NCBI GenBank assembly: GCA_963814095.1
Contig: CAWFBT010000027.1
Coordinates: forward strand, 248,001 to 312,000
Origin: JACVRW01 sp963814095
GTDB lineage: Bacteria > Actinomycetota > Thermoleophilia > Solirubrobacterales > Thermoleophilaceae
Reading direction: 5' to 3'
DNA: 64,000 bases
Part shown: positions 15,539 through 24,196 of the stretch, piece after piece
Layout: every line of letters starts with the position of its first letter
How positions within the stretch are numbered: position 1 is the stretch's first letter
Notes under the pieces: model-generated
The model's database searches: none
What the model was told of the DNA's origin: nothing
The model's input: only the letters and a program-made list of their open reading frames with translations
Program-made: the position numbers and the translations under genes

Positions 15539-15908
15539 CCCGCTCGGCGCCCGGCGCCGTCAGCCACCGGGTCAGGAAGCGAGGGCTCAGGTGGATGCCG
15601 AGCTCGCGCAGCGTGCCGCGCCCGCAGTTCTCGAAGCGGTGCGGCACGCCCGCCGGGATGACGATGATGTCGCCGGCCGACAGCACGCCCCGCGAGCCAC
15701 CGCCGGCAAACGCCGCCTTGCCCTTCTGCACGACGTGCACCTCGTCGTAGGGATGCGTGTGGAGCGCCGGGCCCTCGCCCGGCCCGGCCTCGGTCAGGAC
15801 GAGCGACACCTCGACGCCGCCGTGCCGCTCGCCCTCGAACTCCCGGGTGAAGCCGGTGTCGGGAAGCTCATCCCGCTTCACGACGATTGCCTTGCGTCTT
15901 GCCGGCAT
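15531..15908 (-). CDS. cupin-domain protein
   Basis: A 125-residue single cupin. Motif 1 is HTHPYDEVHVVQKGKAAFAG (about 50-69; two His and Glu) and motif 2 is GDIIVIPAGVPHRFENCG (about 80-97). It is probably a small metal-binding enzyme or sensor. It diverges from a MarR gene, and the shared 66-bp spacer holds a perfect palindrome, so the MarR protein probably controls it. Confidence 0.8.
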   Translation of the reverse strand: MPARRKAIVVKRDELPDTGFTREFEGERHGGVEVSLVLTEAGPGEGPALHTHPYDEVHVVQKGKAAFAGGGSRGVLSAGDIIVIPAGVPHRFENCGRGTLRELGIHLSPRFLTRWLTAPGAERAR

Positions 15909-15945
15909 GTCAAGATAATTCCTTCAGTCGGGTAAATCATTTGCC

Positions 15946-15964
15946 GTACCGAATATTTCGGTAC
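15946..15964. promoter_or_regulatory. 19-bp perfect palindrome, probable MarR operator
   Basis: GTACCGAA-TAT-TTCGGTAC is an exact inverted repeat in an AT-rich spacer between the divergent cupin and MarR genes, 10 bp before the MarR ATG. Size and location fit an autoregulatory MarR-dimer site. Confidence 0.7.
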
Positions 15965-15974
15965 AGCGTAGGAA

Positions 15975-16442
15975 ATGAGCGAGACGATGTCAAGTCCGGG
16001 AGAGGTGCTGGATCTCCTGCGGGAGATGACCGGCCAGTCGATCGTGATGAGCACCGCGATTGCCAAGAGCGCCCGACTGAGCCCCGCCGACCTCGAGGTG
16101 CTCGGCGCCGTTGAGCAGCACGGACCGGTCAGCGCCGGCCGCCTCGGCGAGCTGACCGGGCTCAGTCCCGCCGCGGTCACGGGACTGATCGACCGGCTCG
16201 AGCGCAGCGGCGTCGCGCGCCGCCGCCCCGACCCCGACGACCGCCGCCGCGTGCTCGTCGAGACGGCGCCGGGGGCGCAACGCGTCGCGAAGCAGTACGG
16301 CGCGCTCCAGCAGGAGGCCCTCCGCATCCTCGCCAGGCGCGACGAGCGCGAGCTCGAGACGATCGCCGCCTTCCTGCGCGACATGCATGAGCTCGGGGTG
16401 AAGCACATGAAGCGCCTCGAGAGCGGCAAGCCCACTCGATGA
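15975..16442 (+). CDS. MarR-family transcriptional regulator
   Basis: A 155-residue winged-helix regulator. The recognition helix region is GRLGELTGLSPAAVTGLIDR (about 56-75), followed by the wing SGVARRRPDPDDRRRVLV (about 79-96) with the DxRxxxxxLT-type motif. Long terminal helices form the dimer interface. Likely target: the divergent cupin gene and itself through the palindrome immediately upstream. The DUF1428 gene follows 55 nt later on the same strand and may share its control. Confidence 0.88.
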   Translation: MSETMSSPGEVLDLLREMTGQSIVMSTAIAKSARLSPADLEVLGAVEQHGPVSAGRLGELTGLSPAAVTGLIDRLERSGVARRRPDPDDRRRVLVETAPGAQRVAKQYGALQQEALRILARRDERELETIAAFLRDMHELGVKHMKRLESGKPTR

Positions 16443-16497
16443 CTTTCCGGGCCTCGGCCGGTCTCATCCTCCGTACACAGCGACCCGAGGAGACGGA

Positions 16498-16839
16498 ATG
16501 GCACAGGGCTACGTCGACATCTATCTGCTGCCGGTGCGGGAGGAGCGCCTGGATGAGTACCGCGAGCAGGCCACGACCTTCGGCGCGATCGTCAAGGAGT
16601 ACGGCGGGCGTGGCTATCGCGAGTTCCGCGCAGACGACGTCGGCGAGGGATTCTCCACGGAGGAGGGCCTGACGATGACCGCGGCGGTCGTCGAGTTCGA
16701 CTCACGCGAGCACCGCGACGAGGTGATGGGCCGGGTGATGGAGGACCCGCGCGTGGGCGCGATGACCGAGGGCGACCAGGAGCTCGCCGACATGGATGCG
16801 ATGCGCTACGGCGGGTTCGAGACGTTCGTGTCGCCTTGA
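16498..16839 (+). CDS. DUF1428 family protein
   Basis: A 113-residue alpha+beta (dimeric ferredoxin-like) protein with the family layout: YVDIYLLPVREERLDEYREQ at 5-24, FGAIVKEYGGRGYREFRADD, and the ending DMDAMRYGGFETFVS. No biochemical function is established for DUF1428. It lies downstream of the MarR gene and is probably co-regulated. Confidence 0.85.
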   Translation: MAQGYVDIYLLPVREERLDEYREQATTFGAIVKEYGGRGYREFRADDVGEGFSTEEGLTMTAAVVEFDSREHRDEVMGRVMEDPRVGAMTEGDQELADMDAMRYGGFETFVSP

Positions 16840-17110
16840 CGAGACTCGGCGAGTGGGCGCCGGGTCGATCGCGCGCTTGGGCTGGGGAAGGGGTCGGGAT
16901 TGAAGATCGTTCGGCGTCTGCGACTTGATTCGGCCGACTGTCCTGACTTGTAGGGCCTATAGGCAATAAAGTCAGGACGGTGGAGCCAGAACTCCGGCTG
17001 GCAGCGCGCGTTCCCTAAGAGAAATTCGGCGGGATCAACCCGCGACCGATGAATGTTCGGTAGGACCGGCACCGGTGACCACCGTCCACCCACCCTTCCC
17101 CAGCCCTGAC
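16840..17110. other. intergenic stretch with nested palindromes
   Basis: About 270 bp between convergent genes with no ORF. It is relatively AT-rich and contains the nested inverted repeat at 16940-16978. Confidence 0.5.
16940..16978. terminator. nested inverted repeat
   Basis: gtcctgactt (16940-16949) pairs with aagtcaggac (16969-16978). Inside the 19-nt loop sits a second perfect palindrome, gcctataggc (16955-16964). The position between convergent genes suits a bidirectional terminator, though the inner palindrome could also bind a protein. Confidence 0.45.
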
Positions 17111-17136
17111 CCGGCCGGCGGAGAACACGCGGCCGG
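17111..17136 (-). terminator. GC hairpin after the SGNH gene
   Basis: ccggccg (17111-17117) and cggccgg (17130-17136) form a 7-bp stem immediately downstream of the minus-strand stop at 17140-17142. No T-tract. Confidence 0.4.
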
Positions 17137-17139
17137 CCC

Positions 17140-18174
17140 CTAATCCGCCGTGAAGTCCTGCCGGATCGCCTCCAGCACGGCGTCCGCGGCGATGCTGGCC
17201 CCGCGGCCGTTCAGGTGGATGCCGTCCGGCTCGCGCACGATCTGGCGGCGGCCGTCGACCTCCATCGCGTCGCGGTAGTCGCCGCCCGGCGTGAAGATCT
17301 CCTCCATGTCGAGCACGCGCACCTGCGCGCGGTAGGGCTGGGCGCCCACCTCGATGGCGGCGTTGACGGCGCGGGCGATCTCCTGGCGGTCGGGCTCGCG
17401 CGGGGCCGGGAGCGTCAGCCAGTAGACGCGCGCGCGTCCGCCGCGCCGGTAGGTGTTCATCATGCGGCGCACGCGGTAGGCGAACCCGGCGGCCCACTCG
17501 GCGCCGCAGCACTCGACCTCGCCGCCGCCCGGCCGCGGCAGCGCGAAGCCCTCGTTGGCGCCGATGAAGACGACCACGGCGTTGGGGTCGCCCGCCGCCT
17601 GCTCGGTCGAGAGCCTGCCCCAGTCGAGCAGCCCGGTCTTTGAGATGCCGGTGCCCACGTGCGGGTCGCGCTCGACCTCGACGTCCGGGTCGGAGTCGGC
17701 CAGCCGGCGTGCGAGCTCCACGTCGAGCGGCATGGCCAGCGAGTCGCCCGTCACGAGCAGCTTGTTCAGCTCGCCTGCCGAGGCGGCCTGCTCGCCCAGC
17801 TCCTGCGGGTCGAAGGAGGTCGGCGGCACGGCCGGTACGCCGCGCCCGCCGGCGGCGGGCCCGGCCGCGTCGAAGGCGCCGGCGCCGCCCCCCTCCTCGT
17901 CCTCGAGCACGGCGAGCGCGCTGTCGGTCCACTCGTCGAAGGGAATCCGGTCGGCGAGCCAGCCGGCCGGCTCGCCGATGGCGAGCACGAGCTCGCGCTC
18001 GAGGCCCGGGTCCATCTCCTCGCCGGCCGAGCGGATCGAGGAGCCCTCGAACAGCACGAGCAGCAGCGCCGCGAGGAAGACGACGATGATCGCGTGGCGC
18101 GCCGTGAGCCGCCGTCCCGTCGGTGTGGGCGGCACGGGCGGCTCGGGGCTCGTGGGGTAGTAGGGCTCGGTCAC
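17140..18174 (-). CDS. SGNH-hydrolase/DUF459-type protein, membrane-anchored
   Basis: A 344-residue protein: Pro-rich cytoplasmic start, one TM helix (about 28-44), an acidic linker, then an SGNH-like domain with VTGDSLA (141-147), FIGANEGF (block III-like) and DGIHLNGRGA (Asp-x-x-His). It also has HVGTGISKTGLLDWG and ECCGAEW, shared with the paralogue at 20210-21418. The domain faces outside and probably transfers or removes acyl groups on envelope glycans. The GTG start is 1 nt after the MBOAT stop, so the two form an acyltransferase pair like AlgI/AlgJ. Confidence 0.8.
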   Translation of the reverse strand: MTEPYYPTSPEPPVPPTPTGRRLTARHAIIVVFLAALLLVLFEGSSIRSAGEEMDPGLERELVLAIGEPAGWLADRIPFDEWTDSALAVLEDEEGGGAGAFDAAGPAAGGRGVPAVPPTSFDPQELGEQAASAGELNKLLVTGDSLAMPLDVELARRLADSDPDVEVERDPHVGTGISKTGLLDWGRLSTEQAAGDPNAVVVFIGANEGFALPRPGGGEVECCGAEWAAGFAYRVRRMMNTYRRGGRARVYWLTLPAPREPDRQEIARAVNAAIEVGAQPYRAQVRVLDMEEIFTPGGDYRDAMEVDGRRQIVREPDGIHLNGRGASIAADAVLEAIRQDFTAD

Positions 18175-18175
18175 G

Positions 18176-19573
18176 TCAGAACTGGAAGTAGATGAACGGG
18201 GGAACGCCCTGGCTCGGGACCGTAGCGCCGACGATCGCCACCACGATCGCGAGCCCGAGGCCGAGCGCCGGGGCGGGCAGGCCGGCGAGCCGCACGCGCA
18301 GGCGGTCGAGTGGATCCGGCGGCAGCAGCTGGAAGCCGACCACGACCAGCACCGCGCCGACGCTGACCACGCTCCAGAGCGTGGCCGGCCCCGGCACGAA
18401 GAGCTGGCCGATGAACGTGGCCGCCAGCTCGAGGCTCTCGGCGCGGAACAGGATCCAGCCGAAGACGACCACGTTGAAGACGATCAGCCAGGCGAGCCAG
18501 GCGGGCGGGCGCCGCACGCCGCGGTCGCGCAGCGCGTGCTCGACCACGAGCGCGACGCCGTGCAGCGTCCCCCAGAGCACGAAGCCCCAGGCGGCGCCGT
18601 GCCAGAGCCCGCCGAGCACCATCGTGATCATCAGGTTGCGGTAGGTCTGCCACTTCCCGTGGCGATTGCCGCCGAGCGGGATGTAGAGGAAGTCGCGCAG
18701 GAAGCGCGACAGCGTCATGTGCCAGCGCCGCCAGAAGTCGCGGAAGCTGAGCGCGCGGTAGGGGCAGTTGAAGTTCTGCGGAAAGACGAAGCCCATCAGC
18801 AGCGCGACCCCGATCGCGATGTCCGTGTAGCCGGAGAAGTCGCAGTAGATCTGAGCGGCGTAGGCGTAGGCGGCGAGCGCCACGTCCGGCGCCGCGTAGG
18901 CCTCGGGCACGCCGAACACCGGGTCGACCACCTCACGCGCCAGGTAGTCGGCGAGCGCCACCTTCTTGACCAGCCCGATCGCGATCAGGACGACGCCGGC
19001 GCCGACTGCAACGTCACGCGGGTTGCGCGGGCTCGCGAGCTGCGGGATGAACTCGCGCGCGCGCACGATCGGCCCGGCCACCACATGCGGGAAGAACGAC
19101 AGGTAGAGCGCGAAGTCGATCGTCGACGCGGGGCCCAGCAGTCCGCGCTTGACGTCGACCGTGTACGAGATCGCCTGGAAGGTGATGAACGACAGCCCGA
19201 TGGGCAGTGCGAGGGTGAGCAGCGGCAGGGGCATGCCGAGCCCGATCGAATCCAGGAACGAGCCGATCTCCCCGGCGAAGAAGCCGTAGTACTTGAACAG
19301 TCCGAGGACACCCAGGTCGACGGCGACCGTGATTGCCATGATCCAGCGCCGACGGTGCTCCTGCTCGCTGCGCGCGATGAGCACTGCTCCGGCCTGGTTT
19401 GCAAGCGTGACGCCGGCGAGGAGAAGTGCATAGCGTGGGCTCGCCGCTGCGTAGAAGACGTAGCTGGATGCGAGGATGAACGGCTTCCAGACACGCGGAT
19501 ACGGCATCAGCGCCCAGGAGAGGGCGAGCACGACGGGGAAGAAGAATGCGAACTCGTAGGAGGGGAAAACCAC
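18176..19573 (-). CDS. MBOAT family O-acyltransferase (AlgI-like)
   Basis: A 465-residue polytopic membrane protein with about ten hydrophobic segments. Conserved blocks: CDFSGYTDIAIG (about 243-254), FWRRWHMTLSRFLRDFLYIP (about 275-294) and the catalytic His in GLWHGAAWGFVLWGTLHG (about 317-334). The family moves acyl groups across the membrane onto polysaccharides together with an SGNH partner. It is immediately followed by such a partner (17140-18174). The GTG start overlaps by 28 nt the start of a divergent SGNH gene. Confidence 0.9.
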   Translation of the reverse strand: MVFPSYEFAFFFPVVLALSWALMPYPRVWKPFILASSYVFYAAASPRYALLLAGVTLANQAGAVLIARSEQEHRRRWIMAITVAVDLGVLGLFKYYGFFAGEIGSFLDSIGLGMPLPLLTLALPIGLSFITFQAISYTVDVKRGLLGPASTIDFALYLSFFPHVVAGPIVRAREFIPQLASPRNPRDVAVGAGVVLIAIGLVKKVALADYLAREVVDPVFGVPEAYAAPDVALAAYAYAAQIYCDFSGYTDIAIGVALLMGFVFPQNFNCPYRALSFRDFWRRWHMTLSRFLRDFLYIPLGGNRHGKWQTYRNLMITMVLGGLWHGAAWGFVLWGTLHGVALVVEHALRDRGVRRPPAWLAWLIVFNVVVFGWILFRAESLELAATFIGQLFVPGPATLWSVVSVGAVLVVVGFQLLPPDPLDRLRVRLAGLPAPALGLGLAIVVAIVGATVPSQGVPPFIYFQF

Positions 19574-20247
19574 TGCGGACCGGCGCGATCTTAGGGCTGC
19601 TGGCCGCCGCGCTCGTACTCGCGCCGGCCGCGCAGGCTGCCTGCGGCGGCACCGTCCGCGGACTTCCGACCGCGAACTCGCCCTTCAGCCCCGCGCCGCT
19701 GGCCGTCGGCGACTCGATCATGCTTGGCGCGTTCGACTCGCTCCGGGCACGCGGCTTCGAGGTCGACGTCCGCGGCTGCCGCCAGATGAGCGAGGGGCTC
19801 AGCGTGTTGCGCGCTCGGCGCTCGCTGCCGAGCTTCGTCGTGGTCGGTCTGGGCACGAACTGGACCGTCACGCTCGGCCAGGTCCGCCAGGCGCTGCGCA
19901 TCATCGGGCGCGAGCGCGTGCTCGGCCTGGTCACGCCGCGCGAGGTCGGCGGCGTGCAGAGCTCCGACCAGGCGGTGATGCGACAGGCCGGCAGGCGCTG
20001 GCCAAACCGGGTGCGCGTGATCGACTGGGTCAGGCGCAGCGCCGGGCACAGCGACTGGTTCTACACCGATGGGCTTCATCTGACCCCCACGGGCGCGCGG
20101 GCTATGGCGCGCCTGATCCGCGCTGCCCTGAGCGCCGAGCCGGCGCCGTCGGACCCGGAGCCGCCCCCCGCTCCGGCGCCGGGCGGTGGCGTGCCGGGGC
20201 CGTCCGCCGTCAGCGCAGGATCCGTTCCTGTCGCAGCGTCCGGATGA
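19546..20247 (+). CDS. small secreted SGNH-hydrolase-like protein
   Basis: A 233-residue protein. The ATG has GGGGAAG upstream and opens a signal peptide (basic MRTRRRGKPLR, then a hydrophobic core to about 31). The mature domain carries LAVGDSIMLGA (53-63), GLGTN (block III-like) and DGLHLTPTGA (block V). The C-terminal about 35 residues are Pro/Ala-rich. It is probably an extracytoplasmic esterase or acyltransferase. The gene overlaps the divergent MBOAT gene at its 5' end and the convergent SGNH gene at its 3' end (38 nt). Confidence 0.75.
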   Translation: MRTRRRGKPLRTGAILGLLAAALVLAPAAQAACGGTVRGLPTANSPFSPAPLAVGDSIMLGAFDSLRARGFEVDVRGCRQMSEGLSVLRARRSLPSFVVVGLGTNWTVTLGQVRQALRIIGRERVLGLVTPREVGGVQSSDQAVMRQAGRRWPNRVRVIDWVRRSAGHSDWFYTDGLHLTPTGARAMARLIRAALSAEPAPSDPEPPPAPAPGGGVPGPSAVSAGSVPVAASG

Positions 20248-21418
20248 TCACGCCGGCGGCGACCGAGGCGCCGGTGGTGTTCAGGTGGACCCCGTCGCCC
20301 TGGCGCACGCGTCTCTCGCGGCCGCCCACGGGCATCGAGTCCCGGTAGCGCCCGCCCGGCGTGAATACCTCGACCAGGTCGATCACGCGCACGTCCCGGC
20401 GCGCCCGCTCCGCCGCGCGCCGGATGCCGGCGTTGACGGCCGGAAAGGTCTCGCGGAAGAAGCCGCCGCGCGGCGTCGGCAGCAGCAGCCAGTAGATGCG
20501 CGTGCGTCCTCCGCGGCCGTAGCTCGCCATCATCCGTCCGGCGCGGCGCGCGTACTCGGCGATCCAGGCCTCGTTGTTGCAGCAGGCGGCGTCGCCCATC
20601 GGGAAGCCGTCGTTCGCCCCGAGGAACATCACGACCACGTCCGGCCTGCTCGCTGCCTGGCGACGTGCCTGTGCCTGCCAGTCGAGCAGCGACGGCTTCG
20701 AGATCCCCGTGCTGATGTGAGCGTCGCTGCGCACGCGCACACCCCGCGGGCCGAGCCGAGCCTTCAGATAGCCGTCGATGATCTGGATCATCGAGTCGCC
20801 GGTGGCGAGCAGGCTGAGCCCGCCGCCCGGCTTGCGCGCGCGCACGATGCGCTGCGCGCGCCCGTAGCGGGTGCTCGCCTCGATCCGCCATCCGCCGGGG
20901 CGCAGGGCGCGGAAGCGCGTCGTCTCACCGCGGCGGCCGACGCGCTCGCGCCGGCAATCCGCCGGGCCGCCCGGCGGCTCCACGCACAGCCGGGCCGCCA
21001 GGCCACCGAGGCGCCAGCGGTCGACGAGCCGCAGCCGCACCGAGCGGCCGCTGCGGGCGCCGCGCGGCGCCTCGAGGGCCAGCCGGCGCGCGCACGAGGG
21101 CGTGCGCAGCTCCGCGGTCGCACTCTGGCCGTCGGCGCTCGTGGCCGTGAAGGTGCGCGCGCGCCGGTCGCAGCGCCAGCTGGCGACGCGGCGCAGGTTG
21201 GTCGATGCTTCGGTCGGCGTGACGTCGGCCAGCTGCTGGGCGCCCTCGCTGATCGTGACCTGCACGCCGGGGGTGGAGCGCAGGCGCAGGTCGATGTAGC
21301 CCCTGTCACCGGTGTCCGCGCTGAGCGCGAGCGGGGCCTGCTGAGCCGGGGCGTCGCCCGCGAGCGCGCTGAGGAGAGCGAGGAGCAGCGCCGCCGGCAG
21401 CAGCAGCCGCGGGGTCAC
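20210..21418 (-). CDS. secreted SGNH/DUF459-type protein
   Basis: A 402-residue protein. Start chosen at GTG 21418, which overlaps the corrected SpoIID stop (GTGA) and opens a signal peptide (VTPRLLLPAALLLALLSALA). The N-terminal half is a beta-rich region with Cys residues; the C-terminal half is an SGNH domain with LLATGDSMIQII, HISTGISKPSLLDWQ, MFLGANDGFPMGDAACC and DGVHLNTTGA. It is paralogous to 17140-18174. It probably modifies cell-surface glycan outside the membrane. The uncorrected frame joins it to SpoIID, which I consider an artefact. Confidence 0.8.
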   Translation of the reverse strand: MTPRLLLPAALLLALLSALAGDAPAQQAPLALSADTGDRGYIDLRLRSTPGVQVTISEGAQQLADVTPTEASTNLRRVASWRCDRRARTFTATSADGQSATAELRTPSCARRLALEAPRGARSGRSVRLRLVDRWRLGGLAARLCVEPPGGPADCRRERVGRRGETTRFRALRPGGWRIEASTRYGRAQRIVRARKPGGGLSLLATGDSMIQIIDGYLKARLGPRGVRVRSDAHISTGISKPSLLDWQAQARRQAASRPDVVVMFLGANDGFPMGDAACCNNEAWIAEYARRAGRMMASYGRGGRTRIYWLLLPTPRGGFFRETFPAVNAGIRRAAERARRDVRVIDLVEVFTPGGRYRDSMPVGGRERRVRQGDGVHLNTTGASVAAGVIIRTLRQERILR

Positions 21419-22795
21419 CGCACGCGCACGGCCGGGCCCGCGACCGAGCCGCCCATGACCCGGTAGAGCCCGGGAGCGGCCGGCGTCGCGCGATAGCGCC
21501 CGTGCCGGTGGGTGCGCAGCCGCGCGACGGTGCGCCAGCCGGAGTCGGCTCCTGCGCTGCAGCGCGAGCCGGCCCGTGCGCGGGGCGGGCCGGAAGGATC
21601 CGGCGAGCGCGAGCGCGCGTGCCGGGGGCGGCCCCCAGCTCGAGGGCCGCGCCGAGCGCTGGCGCACAGCCGAGCTGCGCACGCGCACGTCCGTGAACCA
21701 GGTGTCATTCAGCCCGAGCGCGGCGCGCACCTGCGGCCCCGTGACCGTGCGCGACCCGCTCGTGCCGACGACGCGGGCGCGCACCACGCGCGGCGATACG
21801 CCGCGCTGCAGCACCTTCAGCTCCTTGAAGCGACCCGGCGCCCCGAGCGCCGAGTCGAGCGCGGCCGCCGAGAAGGGGCGCTGCCAGCGGTGGTAGGGCG
21901 AGTGGAAGTCGTACGGGTCGGGCACGCCGACGAGCCACGGCTTGGAGAGCGCGCCGACAAACGAGTACTCGACGTTCTCGGTGTGACCGCCCGAGGTGGA
22001 GAAGTAGTAGGTCACGGCGGGCTGACCGCCGTAGGTGAGGATCTGGCCCTTGGTCTGGTCGACCGCAGCATTCGAGCGCACGCTCTCGCCGACGACGCCC
22101 TTGTAGACCTGCGAGCGCGTGTCGGGGTACTGGTCGAAGGTTCCCGTCGTCTTGCGCGTGGCGAGCGCATAGGTGCGCGCGGCCACCGCCTGCACCTTGA
22201 GCGCCTCGAGCGGCCACGAGCTCGGCATCTCGCCCGCGACGACGCCCTTCACGTACGGGTCGAGGTCGATCACGTTGATGGCGGTGACGCCGCCCACGTC
22301 CGGGCGGATCTCGATCGCGCCGCGATAGAGCCCGTCGCTGATCGAGTTGAGCGCGGGGCCGAGCAGCCGCACCGGGTCGCTACCGCCCGCGCTGACGCTC
22401 AACGGACCGGTGGAGCGGCCGACTCGCCGTCCCCTGCTCGTGCTCAGCACGATGCCGGATCCGGAGCGCCGCGCCACGTAGGTCGTGGCCTTGCGCAGCG
22501 CCTCGCCGCCCGCGCTGGTGGCGCCGCGGAAGCGGATGTACGGATCGCTCGGCTGGAGCAGCACCCGCACCGGCCGGCCGGGGGCGGACTCGAGCCGCGT
22601 GCCCTTGTAGTAGTGGTCGAGGATCCCCTTGTAGCCGCTCCCCTCGAGCGCGTAGCCGTAGGCGCCGTACTGGCTCATGCCGATGCCATGGCCGAAGCCC
22701 GCCCCCTTCAGGACGTGGCGCACGGCGGCATCCGCGCCGGCGGGCGCGGCGAGCGAAAACGCAGCGAGAGCTGTCAGGGCGATGAGTCGGCGCAC
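21415..22795 (-). CDS. SpoIID/LytB domain protein (one frameshift)
   Basis: Signal peptide (MRRLIALTALAAFSLAAPAG), then the SpoIID fold: GFGHGIGMSQYGAYGYA (about 34-50), GEMPSSWPLEALKVQAVAAR, YFSTSGGHTENV and the HSPYHRW segment. SpoIID proteins are lytic transglycosylases acting on denuded peptidoglycan; outside sporulation their role is unclear. A +1 shift at about 21550-21556 moves into the frame GADSGWRTVARLRTHRHGRY and ends at 21415. Corrected length is 459 residues. It lies in a wall/glycan cluster and overlaps the next gene by GTGA. Confidence 0.8.
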
Positions 22796-22837
22796 GAGTC
22801 CTCTAACGCGCTATACGGGCCAAGGTAGCGCCCGAGC

Positions 22838-24160
22838 TCAGGAAACCGCGTACAGGCGCCATGCGCCCGGGACGCCGCGGAGCTCGTGCTCTCCCCTGTC
22901 ATCGAACTCGATTCCGGATCCGACCACGAGGTCCTTCACGGTTCCGGACACGAGCACCTCGCTCGGCGAGGCACGGTCCATCACGCGCGCCGCGATGTGC
23001 ACCGCGAGGCCGCCGAGGTCGCGGTCCATCACCTCGAGCTCGCCGGTGTGGAGCCCGGCGCGCACCTTGATCCCGAGCGAGCCCATCGCCTCCGCCACCG
23101 ACGCCGCGCAGCGGATCGCCCGCGCGGGCCCGTCGAAGGTGGCGAGAAAGCCGTCGCCCGTGCGCTTGACCTCACGCCCGCGGTGGCGGTCGAGGGCATG
23201 CCGGAAGAGTGCGTCGTGGCGCTCGAGCAAGTCGCGCCAGCCGCGGTCTCCCATCTCCGCGGCGCGCCGCGTCGAGTCGCAGATGTCGGTGAACAGGACG
23301 GTCGCGAGCATCCGGTCCGGCTCGTGCTCGTGGCGCACGCCCGTCAGGTGCTCCTCGACCTCGCCGAGCAGGACGTCGCTGTCGCCCAGCGAGAACATGT
23401 TGTCGCCGCCCTCGAGCTCCACATAGCGCGCGTCCGGGATCTGGCTCGCGATGTAGCGCGAGTGCTCGATGTTGATGAACGAGTCGTCGCGCCGGTGCAT
23501 CACGAGCGTCGGCACGCGGATGGACGGCAGCACGTCGCGCACGTCGACCCTGCCGATCAGCTCGAAGATCCTGCGGATCGTCCCCGGTGAGGCCGCGAGC
23601 CGCTCCAGCCGCCCCGCCCATTCGATGAAGGTCGGATCGTGCATCTCGCTGGGGGCGACCCCGGCGACGATGTGGCCCTCACCCCAGCGCTCGACCTGCT
23701 CCGCCATCTTGGCCTCCCGCAGCTCGGCCGGCCAGGCGAACTCGTAGCCGGGCGCCTGGGTGGCCCGCGCGAAGGTCGCGTAGAGCACGAGCGCGCTGAC
23801 GCGCTCCGGGTAGGTGGCCGCGAAGAGCGCCGCCATCGGCCCGCCCTCGAGCGTGCCGAACAGCGCCACGCGCTCCGAGCCGGCGGCGTCCATCACGGCG
23901 AGCAGGTCGTCCATCTGGTCCTCGAGCGTGGGCATGCCGAAGAACGGGTCCGACAGGCCCGAGCCGCGGCGATCGAACGTGATCAGGCGCGCGAAGCTCG
24001 TGATCCGGCGCATCACGCGCGCGAGCGAGCGCTCGGACCAGAGGTACTCGACCTGCGAGATCCACGGCGGGATCCACATCAGATCGATGGGGCCGTCGCC
24101 CTCGACGATGTATGCGATGTAGAGGTCGCCGCTCTTCGCGTAGCGGGCCACGGGAGGCAC
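22838..24160 (-). CDS. alpha/beta hydrolase fused to class III adenylate/guanylate cyclase
   Basis: A 440-residue two-domain protein. Residues about 1-265 are an alpha/beta hydrolase (DRRGSGLSDP, LFGTLEGGPMAALFA in place of the usual GxSxG, HRRDDSFINIEHSRY). Residues about 270-440 are a class III cyclase (ATVLFTDICDSTRRAAEMGD, VKRTGDGFLATFDGPARAIR, GLHTGELE). The elbow residue is Glu, not Ser or Asp, so the hydrolase half may be a sensor. The start is GTG 24160 because homology begins there and TAAGTT lies 7 nt upstream; a longer open frame further upstream is noise. Confidence 0.85.
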   Translation of the reverse strand: MPPVARYAKSGDLYIAYIVEGDGPIDLMWIPPWISQVEYLWSERSLARVMRRITSFARLITFDRRGSGLSDPFFGMPTLEDQMDDLLAVMDAAGSERVALFGTLEGGPMAALFAATYPERVSALVLYATFARATQAPGYEFAWPAELREAKMAEQVERWGEGHIVAGVAPSEMHDPTFIEWAGRLERLAASPGTIRRIFELIGRVDVRDVLPSIRVPTLVMHRRDDSFINIEHSRYIASQIPDARYVELEGGDNMFSLGDSDVLLGEVEEHLTGVRHEHEPDRMLATVLFTDICDSTRRAAEMGDRGWRDLLERHDALFRHALDRHRGREVKRTGDGFLATFDGPARAIRCAASVAEAMGSLGIKVRAGLHTGELEVMDRDLGGLAVHIAARVMDRASPSEVLVSGTVKDLVVGSGIEFDDRGEHELRGVPGAWRLYAVS

Positions 24161-24167
24161 GGGAATC

Positions 24168-24190
24168 AACTTACAGCCGCCGGGTACGCT
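24168..24190. promoter_or_regulatory. divergent leaderless promoter pair
   Basis: The 36-bp gap holds TAAGTT on the minus strand (24173-24168, 7 nt from the cyclase GTG) and TACGCT on the plus strand (24185-24190, 6 nt from the TPP-enzyme GTG). There is no room for a leader with a Shine-Dalgarno on either side. Confidence 0.55.
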
Positions 24191-24196
24191 CCGGGG

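Noticed and set aside
20210..22795. An 861-residue SpoIID-SGNH fusion protein
   Set aside because: A +1 shift near 21553 restores a proper SpoIID end at 21415, and a GTG with its own signal peptide begins the SGNH protein at 21418. The fusion arises only from the uncorrected base.
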